A DNA stretch of 10,262 bases from JAWVYT01 sp964605205 (GTDB lineage Bacteria; Gemmatimonadota; Gemmatimonadetes; Longimicrobiales; RSA9), in contig CAZSBL010000128.1 of NCBI GenBank assembly GCA_964605205.1, forward strand, positions 1 through 10,262, in the 5' to 3' direction. Of this stretch, positions 1 through 5,495 are shown one piece after another. Position 1 is the stretch's first letter. Every line of letters begins with the position of its first letter. The notes beneath the pieces are model-generated. The model was not told the DNA's origin and made no database searches. It worked only from the letters and a program-made list of their open reading frames with translations. The position numbers were made by a program, and so were the translations under genes.

Positions 1-160
1 GGAGAACTTCGTTTGAGTTTGATCCGGGCAGGGCAGGCTGGGCGGCGGAAGACGCGAGCTCTGAGAGCTGTCGGCGGCTTTCTCCGCCCGGAAAGGCGGC
101 CTCGCCGGCATGCCGCCCCGCCGCCGGCCGCGCCGCCTCGCCGCAACAAGAAACAACTCC

Positions 161-195
161 GCGTATGCTCCGCGCCTTCGCGCCTCCGCGGTTGA
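161..195 (+). repeat. Copy 1 of a 'gctccgcgcc..tccgcgg' interspersed repeat
   Basis: The run tgctccgcgcc, then ttcgcgcc, then tccgcgg resembles the copy near 415-445. Both contain gctccgcgcct or its near match followed by cctccgcgg. The alternating 'cgcgcct/ccgcgg' style looks like a dispersed intergenic repeat rather than coding DNA. With only two copies visible, simple GC-rich drift cannot be excluded. Confidence 0.35.
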
Positions 196-340
196 CGAGG
201 ATCACTACGCCGTCCACCCCGACCGGGATGGCCATCTGGGGCGGCAGGGCCGGGTCAGCGGCGAACCTCGCTGGGTTCATTACAGAACCCGGTGTTCGAT
301 CCGCACATTGTCGACCCGAGTTCGGAGCAGAGCGGATGAA

Positions 341-359
341 GGTGGCCGGGCCGGCCACC
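341..359. repeat. 19-base near-perfect palindrome
   Basis: GGTGGCCGG and its exact reverse complement CCGGCCACC flank a single central G. As RNA it would fold to a stem of about 8 pairs with a minimal loop. As DNA it could be a dimeric-protein operator. No T-run follows, so a standard intrinsic terminator is unlikely. It lies about 250 bases upstream of nfuA in non-coding DNA. Confidence 0.5.
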
Positions 360-404
360 GGCGTCTTCCGCCGCGAGTCCGGCTTCACCGGACCAACCTC
401 AGAG

Positions 405-446
405 CAGTTCTTCGCGCTTGCTCCGCGCCTCCGCGGCTCCGCGGTC
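405..446 (+). repeat. Copy 2 of the 'gctccgcgcc..tccgcgg' interspersed repeat
   Basis: This second copy reads ttcttcgcgcttgctccgcg and continues with cctccgcggctccgcggt. It shares gctccgcgcct and cctccgcgg with the copy at 161-195 in the same orientation, about 250 bases away. It carries an extra internal 'ctccgcgg' doublet. Confidence 0.35.
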
Positions 447-559
447 CACCGGACGTTCGCCCCACCGCGCATTCGAGCCTCGATCGTTGAACTCGAGCCC
501 CGACCGGGTTGCGCTCGACCGCGGTTCCGATCATCTACAACATGCTGAACACGCCGGGG

Positions 560-582
560 GTCGGGGGGTACACAGCCCCGAC
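560..582 (+). promoter_or_regulatory. Hairpin in the nfuA 5' leader
   Basis: GTCGGGG (560-566) and CCCCGAC (576-582) form a 7-pair stem with a 9-base loop, 29 bases upstream of the nfuA start codon and just before its ribosome binding site. It could be a leader structure or an operator. It could also be a chance product of the GC-rich sequence. Nothing in it matches a known Fe-S regulator site that I can recognise. Confidence 0.25.
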
Positions 583-611
583 GGAACAACGAGACGATCG
601 GGGAAGAGGAT

Positions 612-1187
612 ATGCTTCAATTCACGGATACAGCCCGCGAGATGGTAGAGCAGTTCGCCGCGACCATGGAGGAACCGACGCTGCGGATCGCGGTGCACGG
701 CAGCCCGTTCGCGCCGCAGTACGAGTTCGCGCTGGTGGAAGAAGGTCCGAAGGACGAGGACCGGGTGGTGGACATGGACGGGTTCCGGATCCTGGTGGAC
801 GAGGCGAGCGCCGGGAAGATCGAGGGCTCGACGGTGGACTGGGTCAGCGGCGAGGCCGGGACGGGGTTCGAGGTGAAGAACCCGAACGTGCGGAAGCTGG
901 GGGAGGCGGAGCCCACGGGCGATTTCGCCGACCAGGTGAAGCACGTGCTGGACACGAAGGTTAACCCGGGCGTCGCCTCCCACGGCGGGCACATCGACCT
1001 GGTGGACGTGGACGGCACGGACGTCTACATCGAGCTGGGCGGCGGCTGCCAGGGGTGCGGAATGGCCCGGGTCACGCTGAAGCAGGGGGTTGAGCGGATG
1101 CTCCGTGAGTCGATCCCGAACATCGGCGAGATCCACGACGTAACCGACCATGCCGCCGGGGCCGACCCGTACTACGCGCAACAGTGA
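612..1187 (+). CDS. nfuA: NfuA-type Fe-S cluster carrier protein
   Basis: Cytosolic iron-sulfur carrier expected to receive clusters from the assembly machinery and pass them to apo-enzymes. The 191-residue product has the two-domain NfuA layout. Residues 1 to about 92 form a degenerate A-type (HesB/IscA-like) domain lacking the usual three cysteines. Residues about 104-178 form a NifU C-terminal domain with the cluster-binding CxxC in GGGCQGCGMA (C146 and C149), preceded by the typical VNPGVASHGG stretch. The length is the same as I recall for E. coli NfuA. The start is set by a good Shine-Dalgarno run, gggaagagga at 601-610, immediately before ATG. It is the first gene of a plus-strand run, and its stop overlaps the next gene's GTG. 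Short A-type-less Nfu proteins are excluded by the N-terminal domain. Confidence 0.93.
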   Translation: MLQFTDTAREMVEQFAATMEEPTLRIAVHGSPFAPQYEFALVEEGPKDEDRVVDMDGFRILVDEASAGKIEGSTVDWVSGEAGTGFEVKNPNVRKLGEAEPTGDFADQVKHVLDTKVNPGVASHGGHIDLVDVDGTDVYIELGGGCQGCGMARVTLKQGVERMLRESIPNIGEIHDVTDHAAGADPYYAQQ

Positions 1188-1684
1188 GGCCATCGGCCGT
1201 CCTGGCGGTGGCGGTCCTCGCGGCCCTGGCCGCCGGGTGCGGGCCCGATACGGCGGCGGACCGGGAGGATTCCTTCCAGGTCACGGCCGACACCATCGAC
1301 CCGGAGCTGCTGGCCCCGGGGACCATCCTGCGGCAGGGACCGGCCACGCCGGAGGCCATGGCCGGACCCGTCCGTCCCCCGGTACTGGCCGGCGCCAAGG
1401 GACAGATCTCCATTTCCCAGGGCTATTTCGTCCGGGCGCCCTGCGCCACGTCCATCTCCGTCCGGGCCAGTCGTGGCGACACCATCACGGTCCGGGTCAC
1501 GTCACGGCCGGACACCACGGCGCCGGACCCGTGCCCCGAGACGCCGAAACCGATAGGATACGCCATGCTCGTGGGCCAGTTCGAGCCCGGCAGCTACGCC
1601 GTGCGGCTGATCCACGAAGGGGACGGTGCCCGCCCCGCCCCGCTGGACACCGTCTACGAGAACATCACCGTCGAGCCCAACTGA
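1184..1684 (+). CDS. Small secreted lipoprotein, function unknown
   Basis: A 166-residue protein starting at GTG inside a GTGA overlap with the nfuA stop, so translation is probably coupled. The N-terminus is a short lipoprotein signal (VLAALAAGC) with the lipidated cysteine at position 19. It is followed by an acidic, Pro/Ala-rich linker to about residue 72 and a beta-rich domain to the end. The motif EPGSYAVRLIHEG near residues 134-146 is typical of immunoglobulin-like beta-sandwich strands. Two cysteines in that domain (C87, C117) could form a disulfide in the periplasm. I do not recognise a named family. Placing an envelope lipoprotein directly behind a cytosolic Fe-S carrier is unusual, and the coupling suggests co-expression rather than shared chemistry. 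Confidence 0.8.
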   Translation: MRPSAVLAVAVLAALAAGCGPDTAADREDSFQVTADTIDPELLAPGTILRQGPATPEAMAGPVRPPVLAGAKGQISISQGYFVRAPCATSISVRASRGDTITVRVTSRPDTTAPDPCPETPKPIGYAMLVGQFEPGSYAVRLIHEGDGARPAPLDTVYENITVEPN

Positions 1685-1703
1685 CGCCGACCTGGAGACC
1701 GGA

Positions 1704-2672
1704 ATGGAACAGCCAGCCATTCTCTACTTCGCCCGCGACATCCCCACGTCCGAGAAGGTCCGCCAGGCGCTGCGGATCGAGGGGTTCCGGGTGGTGCGCG
1801 CCGAAGAAGACACCGACGCCGTGGGCGCGCTCATGGACGAGCCTGTGGGCCTGGTACTCCTCGATGGCGGCGCGCTGACCCCGTTCACCGAGCGCCTCTT
1901 CCGCCAGTGGCGGGAGCACGCCCCACTGCTCGAGGCGGTGGGCATCGCCGGGGCCAGCGACAAGACGGAGCCGGGGCTCGTGCGCATGGACTGCCGCCGG
2001 ATCATCCGACCGCCCATCGATACCGACGAGGTGGTCGGGGCGGTGAAGGACGCCCTCGAGCAGCGGGTCGCCCGGGCCCGGCTGGTCCGGGGCGACGAGG
2101 AGATCGCGTCGCTCGTGCTCCAGTCCACCATGGCGCTGGTCACGGCCGTGGAGCTCAAGGACGCCTACACCCGGGGCCGGGCCGACCGGGTGGCGCTCTT
2201 CGCCGGGATCCTGGCCGACGAGGTCGGCGGGATCGACGTGGACCGGGTCCGCACCGCCGCCCGGATCATGGACGTGGGCAAGACGGGCGTGCCGGAGGAC
2301 ATCCTGAACAAGACCGACCGGCTCACCGACGAGGAGTTCGAGCAGGTGAAGCGGCACCCCATCGTCTCCTGGGAGATGCTCCGGCACCTCTTCCGCGATG
2401 ACGTGATCCTGGGCGTGGCCCGCCACCACCACGAGCGGTGGGACGGGCGCGGCTACCCCGACGGGCTCCAGGGCGACGCCATCCCGCTGGAGGCCCGGGT
2501 CGTGGCCATCGCCGACTCCCTGGACGCCATCACGTCCACGCGGGCGTTCCGGCAGGCGCGGCTCTGGTCCGACGCCGTGGACGAGATCGTCCAGGCCGCC
2601 GGCACCCGCTACGACCCGGACGTGGTCGATATCTTCGAGGACGCCCAGGAGCGGATGCTCGTAGGAGCCTGA
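1704..2672 (+). CDS. Pseudo-receiver/HD-GYP protein with altered metal site
   Basis: 322 residues, a signalling protein of the HD-GYP type; canonical members hydrolyse cyclic di-GMP. Residues 5 to about 118 resemble a response-regulator receiver with a candidate phospho-acceptor D54 (LVLLDGG), but the acidic pair is weakened (ARD) and the conserved Lys-Pro is RPP at 102-104. Residues about 135-315 are HD-GYP: K217-R-H218-P, H242-H243-E-R-W-D-G-R-G-Y-P (242-252) and D271 (IADSLDA) are intact. Two usual metal ligands are replaced: the YTxGHSxRV histidine is R159 (YTRGRADRV), and the HD histidine is M189 (MDVGK, normally HDIGK). Activity is therefore doubtful, and it may be a c-di-GMP binder or scaffold. 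ATG at 1704 is chosen over the in-frame ATG at 1626, which overlaps the lipoprotein gene. GGAG at 1694-1697 supports it. It follows the lipoprotein by 19 bases. Confidence 0.88.
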   Translation: MEQPAILYFARDIPTSEKVRQALRIEGFRVVRAEEDTDAVGALMDEPVGLVLLDGGALTPFTERLFRQWREHAPLLEAVGIAGASDKTEPGLVRMDCRRIIRPPIDTDEVVGAVKDALEQRVARARLVRGDEEIASLVLQSTMALVTAVELKDAYTRGRADRVALFAGILADEVGGIDVDRVRTAARIMDVGKTGVPEDILNKTDRLTDEEFEQVKRHPIVSWEMLRHLFRDDVILGVARHHHERWDGRGYPDGLQGDAIPLEARVVAIADSLDAITSTRAFRQARLWSDAVDEIVQAAGTRYDPDVVDIFEDAQERMLVGA

Positions 2673-2673
2673 C

Positions 2674-3090
2674 ATGGCCCGGGCCGGCGCGCTGGTCCAG
2701 TGGTTCCGGGAGCAGGAGCTGCTCCGCGGACCGTATCTGTTCATCGACTGCTGGGCCAACGTCCTCGGCCTCGAGGGGATCACGCCGGAGACCCACGTCA
2801 CAGACGGGCTCGTCGATCCTCAACGCCTTCGGGCGCTGGCCCGGCTCCGGCTCGAGCGCGGCCTCGACGTGCTTGGCGACATCCCGGAGATCATCTCGAG
2901 GAAGGCCGAGGAGCGCCTGGTCGAGGAGCCGTGGACCTACTGGCGCTATCCCCTCGGCGCCGCCAGCCGGCGGGAGCCGATGGTCTACCAGCCCCTGACG
3001 CCGGCCGCTCCACCACCGGCCGCTGACCCGGAGCTGCAGATCAAGGCGCCCCGTGCGGACGGTCGGGACCCTCGGGCCGCTCCGGGGTAA
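2674..3090 (+). CDS. Hypothetical protein downstream of the HD-GYP gene
   Basis: 138 residues, starting one base after the HD-GYP stop with a good ribosome binding site (gtaggag, 2661-2667). It is almost certainly in the same transcript and plausibly coupled. I do not recognise it. The first 105 or so residues look like a compact soluble domain with mixed helix: hydrophobic YLFIDCWANVLGLEG near 21-35, then an Arg/Leu-rich helix around RALARLRLERGLDVLGDIPE (53-72), then an aromatic stretch WTYWRYPLG. The last 30 residues are Pro/Ala/Arg-rich and probably disordered. No signal peptide or membrane segment is visible. Its position suggests a partner of the HD-GYP protein, but this is inference from adjacency only. 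Confidence 0.65.
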   Translation: MARAGALVQWFREQELLRGPYLFIDCWANVLGLEGITPETHVTDGLVDPQRLRALARLRLERGLDVLGDIPEIISRKAEERLVEEPWTYWRYPLGAASRREPMVYQPLTPAAPPPAADPELQIKAPRADGRDPRAAPG

Positions 3091-3097
3091 GAGCTAT

Positions 3098-3128
3098 ATC
3101 CGGCCCCCGGCGCAGCGGGCGGCCGGAT
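3098..3128 (+). terminator. Strong hairpin between the hypothetical gene and fxsA
   Basis: ATCCGGCC (3098-3105) pairs exactly with GGCCGGAT (3121-3128). Inside this, CCCG (3106-3109) pairs with CGGG (3116-3119), leaving one bulged C and a 6-base loop. That makes about 12 pairs in all, in the 78-base gap before fxsA. No U-tract follows, so it is either a non-canonical terminator, an mRNA-stability or attenuation element separating expression of the two parts of the cluster, or a repeat. The perfect outer 8-pair arm makes pure chance less likely. Confidence 0.4.
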
Positions 3129-3168
3129 GCAATCGGACCGAGCCCGACGCAGTCAGACGAGGTAGACG

Positions 3169-3567
3169 GTGTTCATTCGCCTGCTGGCACTCTTCATCCT
3201 GCTCCCCATCGTGGAGCTGGCGATCCTCATCGAGGTGGGTCAGCTCATCGGGCTCTGGCCCACCCTCGGAGTCGTGGTGGCCACCGGCTTCCTCGGCGCG
3301 GCCCTCGCCCGCCGCCAGGGGCTCCGGACCTGGATCGCCATACAGACGGAGCTGCGCCACGGGCAGGTGCCCGCCCGCGCGCTGGTGGATGGGTTGCTGA
3401 TCCTGATCGGCGGGGTCGTCCTCCTCACCCCGGGCATCCTCACCGACCTCTTCGGGTTCTCCCTCCTGGTGCCGGTCACCCGGGACCGCCTCAAGGCGGC
3501 ACTGCGGACCCGGTTCGAGAGGGCCGTCGAGCGCGGCGACGCCGGCGTGACCGTCATCCTCCAGTAG
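3169..3567 (+). CDS. fxsA: FxsA-family inner-membrane protein
   Basis: 132-residue integral membrane protein of the FxsA family. Members are small cytoplasmic-membrane proteins. The E. coli founder was named for relieving exclusion of phage T7 by the F plasmid, and its biochemical role is unclear. Family marks are PIVELAILIEVGQLIGLW near residues 13-30, the GAALARRQG block at 43-51, and the LLTPGILTDLFGFSLLVPV block at 85-103. Hydrophobic segments at about 2-21, 25-47 and 72-104 are likely membrane spans, and the last 28 residues are charged and cytosolic-looking. The start is GTG (3169) with GAGG at 3159-3162. It follows a strong hairpin and ends 16 bases before a convergent kinase relic. 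It may be expressed apart from the upstream operon. Confidence 0.9.
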   Translation: MFIRLLALFILLPIVELAILIEVGQLIGLWPTLGVVVATGFLGAALARRQGLRTWIAIQTELRHGQVPARALVDGLLILIGGVVLLTPGILTDLFGFSLLVPVTRDRLKAALRTRFERAVERGDAGVTVILQ

Positions 3568-3576
3568 CGCGGCCTC

Positions 3577-3595
3577 GCCGGGCTCAGTCCCCGGC
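3577..3595. terminator. Weak stem-loop at the convergent gene junction
   Basis: GCCGGG (3577-3582) and CCCGGC (3590-3595) form a 6-pair stem with a 7-base loop between the 3' ends of fxsA and the minus-strand kinase relic. The location fits a shared terminator, but there is no T-run on either side, so the call is weak. Confidence 0.25.
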
Positions 3596-4214
3596 CGCCA
3601 GCTCGATCCACGTTCGCACCTCCACCGCGTCCTCGCGGCGGAGCAGCTCTGTGCCCCGCGAGAGGAGCGCACGGACGGCCTCCAGCGCCGGCTCCGGGGT
3701 CTCCACCACCGCACCCACCAGCCGACCGGCCTCCATGGCGTTCGGGACCAGCAGGTCCGCCTCCCCCACCGCCGCTGCCAACGCCTCGCCGTCGCCGTCC
3801 GGCACGAACCGGGCGCCCCGGCTCCGGGCCAGGCGGCCCGCCCGGGCGTAGAAGTCCGGCGCAAGACCCGGCAGCAGGCTGCCGCTGGCCACGAGCCAGG
3901 AGCCGACCGCGCGGTCCGGTCCGGCCTCGGGTGCGGCCTCCTCCAGCGCGCCGGCCACCGCCTCCAGGAGCGCATCGGCCTCGGCGGGCGTGGCCTCGGG
4001 GCCCCGGGGGTTCAGCAGCAACGACCGACCGGTCTCCGACTCCCGGACACCGACGAAGACCCGGGTCGAGCACGCGCACCGCCCGGGCCAGGTTGATCCC
4101 CTGGCCGCCCGCCCGGCGGCGGGGCATGGGGATCCGGTTCGCGTCGTCCCGGACCAGGCGGTCGGCCGTGTACAGCAGGTCCAGCGACGGGTTCGGCGTC
4201 AGCGTGATGATCAC
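3584..4214 (-). pseudogene. Broken PfkB-type sugar-phosphate kinase (1-phosphofructokinase-like)
   Basis: Relic of a carbohydrate kinase of the PfkB family, closest in style to 1-phosphofructokinase or tagatose-6-phosphate kinase, which phosphorylate sugar phosphates with ATP. From GTG at 4214, with a GGAG-type binding site just upstream, the N-terminus reads MIITLTPNPSLDLLYTADRL, then the substrate-binding AGGQGINLARAVRVL block, ending near 4072. Kinase-like sequence resumes in another frame at about 4070 as TRVFVGVRESETGRSLLLNP and runs to a stop at 3584. It includes ASGSLLPGLAPDFYARAGRL and LLVPNAMEAGRLVG, where family members usually have KPN. Between the pieces, about 40-50 family residues appear to be missing. 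The C-terminal third with the GAGD catalytic motif is absent. Both a deletion/frameshift and a truncation therefore seem present. Sequencing error alone cannot explain the missing segments. Confidence 0.75.
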
Positions 4215-4235
4215 GGGAACTCCGGGATACGATTA

Positions 4236-4264
4236 TTGCGATTTCGTGACGCGGACGTTACAAC
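4236..4264 (+). promoter_or_regulatory. Possible sigma70-like promoter for the envelope operon
   Basis: TTGCGA (4236-4241) and TACAAC (4259-4264) are separated by 17 bases, each matching four of six consensus positions. They sit in the most AT-rich part of the divergent gap between the kinase relic and the porin gene. The resulting leader would be about 100 bases. Consensus promoters are hard to judge in GC-rich genomes, so this is only a candidate. A CAACA/TGTTG repeat at about 4261-4278 overlaps its downstream side. Confidence 0.2.
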
Positions 4265-4374
4265 ACCCCCCGATGTTGGCCCCGGCGGTAACACGGAAGC
4301 AACAACGGCGAAACATGGAGCCCCCTGGCAGGTAACGGGCGGGGGCCACGGGCACCAGAGGATGGGAGACACGC

Positions 4375-5448
4375 GTGAGACGGTTTCTGATGGCAGCGGT
4401 TCTCGGGCTGTTCTTCTCGCCGGCGCTGGTGGCGCAGGATGCGCCCGTGCGGGTGACGGGGCTGATGTACCTGAAGTACGAGCTGGGCGAGGCGGGCGGC
4501 GAGACCTTTTCGGAGTTCGGCGTCGGGCGGTCGTACTTCACGGCCCGGGCGTCGATCCTGCCGCGGCTGTCCGCGCGGCTCACCATCGACGCGCACCAGG
4601 ATGACACCGGTGACTTCAAGGCCCGGCTCAAGTACGCCCACCTGAAGTACGATGTCGGCAGCCTCGGGTCGGCTCTCACCGACCTGGAGCTCGAGGCGGG
4701 GATCGCACACATGCCGTGGCTCGGGTTCGAGGAGCACATCAACCTCTACCGGATGCGCGGCCAGATGTTCATGGAGCGCAACGGGCTCTTCAACTCCGCC
4801 GACCTCGGCGTCACCCTCCGGGGCAACCTGTTCGGCCAGGTGGGCGAGGCGTTCCAGCGGACCGTCTCCGACCACTTCGCCGGCCGTTACGGCTCCTTCG
4901 AGGTGGGCGTCTACAACGGCGGCGGCTACCACGCCGCGGAGGCCAACGAGAACAAGGTGGTGGAGGGCCGGCTGACACTGCGCCCGCTCCCGGACATCGT
5001 CCCGGGGCTCCAGATCTCGGGGCTGGCCATCATGGGCAAGGGGAACCAGGCGGACGCCGGTGACGGGATCCCCGACTGGAACACCTACAACGTCTTCCTC
5101 TCGTACCAGCACGAGCACGCCACCTTCACCGCCCAGTACGTGACGGGCGAGGGGAACCAGAAGGGCACGTTCGTCAACTTCTCCGGCCCGGGCCAGGCCA
5201 CGGAGATCGCGGGCTACTCCTTCTTCGGCGAGGGCAAGCTCGGAAGCTGGCGCGTCATCGGCGGCTACGACGACTTCGACCGCACCCCCGGGCTCGCCGA
5301 CTTCTCCCTCCGGCGCTACCACCTGGGGGTGGGCTACGTGGTGACGGGCGGGAACATCCTCCTGCTGAGCGCCGACCAGGTGGACTGGGACTCGGCTTCG
5401 CTGGAGACCGACACCCGCGCCCAGCTGGTCTTCCAGGTCAAGTTCTAA
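4375..5448 (+). CDS. Porin-like outer-membrane beta-barrel protein
   Basis: 357-residue outer-membrane protein. Residues 1-20 form a signal peptide with an ALVA|QD cleavage site. The mature chain is made of alternating amphipathic strands and ends in VFQVKF, with the C-terminal Phe used for barrel assembly. The stretch MPWLGFEEHINLYRMRG (113-129), then LFNSADLGVTLRGNLFG and FEVGVYNGGGYH (175-186), resembles phosphate-selective porin O/P-type barrels; that family link is a judgement from motif style. Start GTG at 4375 has GGGAG at 4364-4368. It is the first gene of a three-gene envelope operon, 47 bases before the lipoprotein. Its role may be passage of an anion or a (charged) saccharide across the outer membrane. 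Substrate cannot be read from the sequence. Confidence 0.8.
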   Translation: MRRFLMAAVLGLFFSPALVAQDAPVRVTGLMYLKYELGEAGGETFSEFGVGRSYFTARASILPRLSARLTIDAHQDDTGDFKARLKYAHLKYDVGSLGSALTDLELEAGIAHMPWLGFEEHINLYRMRGQMFMERNGLFNSADLGVTLRGNLFGQVGEAFQRTVSDHFAGRYGSFEVGVYNGGGYHAAEANENKVVEGRLTLRPLPDIVPGLQISGLAIMGKGNQADAGDGIPDWNTYNVFLSYQHEHATFTAQYVTGEGNQKGTFVNFSGPGQATEIAGYSFFGEGKLGSWRVIGGYDDFDRTPGLADFSLRRYHLGVGYVVTGGNILLLSADQVDWDSASLETDTRAQLVFQVKF

Positions 5449-5495
5449 CGCCACGTATTGCGCGGGACGGGGGCGGCGGGACACGTTTCGGGACC

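Larger units (their letters stand above)
1..611. other. Non-coding upstream region rich in inverted repeats
   Basis: No credible gene is seen. The open frames on both strands give Arg/Pro/Ala-rich translations without recognisable domains, as expected by chance in GC-rich DNA. The stretch does hold several exact inverted repeats: GGGTTC/GAACCC at 273-290 with a 6-base loop, a 19-base near-palindrome at 341-359, TCCGG/CCGGA at 378-392, and GTCGGGG/CCCCGAC at 560-582. It also holds two copies of a CCGCG-rich motif, listed separately. The promoter of the nfuA operon should lie in this stretch, but I cannot place a convincing -35/-10 pair. Confidence 0.6.

Noticed and set aside
13..46. gagtttgatcc followed by GGC/GCTGG/GGCGGCG-like sequence, resembling the 5' end of 16S rRNA
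   Set aside because: Only an 11-base exact match, followed by gapped low-complexity similarity. The next conserved 16S segments (CTAA.ACATGCAAGTCG) are absent, so this is chance or at most a tiny relic.
250..310. Stem GGGTTC/GAACCC followed by ggtgttcgatcc, reminiscent of a tRNA anticodon arm and T-loop
   Set aside because: The loop has 6 rather than 7 bases, the putative T-arm does not pair as five base pairs, and no acceptor or D-arm can be drawn.
110..548. Overlapping open frames of about 125 codons on the plus strand
   Set aside because: Translations are Arg/Pro-rich with no domain, no convincing ribosome site and different frames overlapping each other; typical of non-coding GC-rich DNA.
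1626..1703. In-frame N-terminal extension of the HD-GYP protein
   Set aside because: It overlaps the lipoprotein gene, gives a Pro/Thr/Ser-rich tail unlike a receiver domain, and lacks a ribosome site as good as the one before the ATG at 1704.
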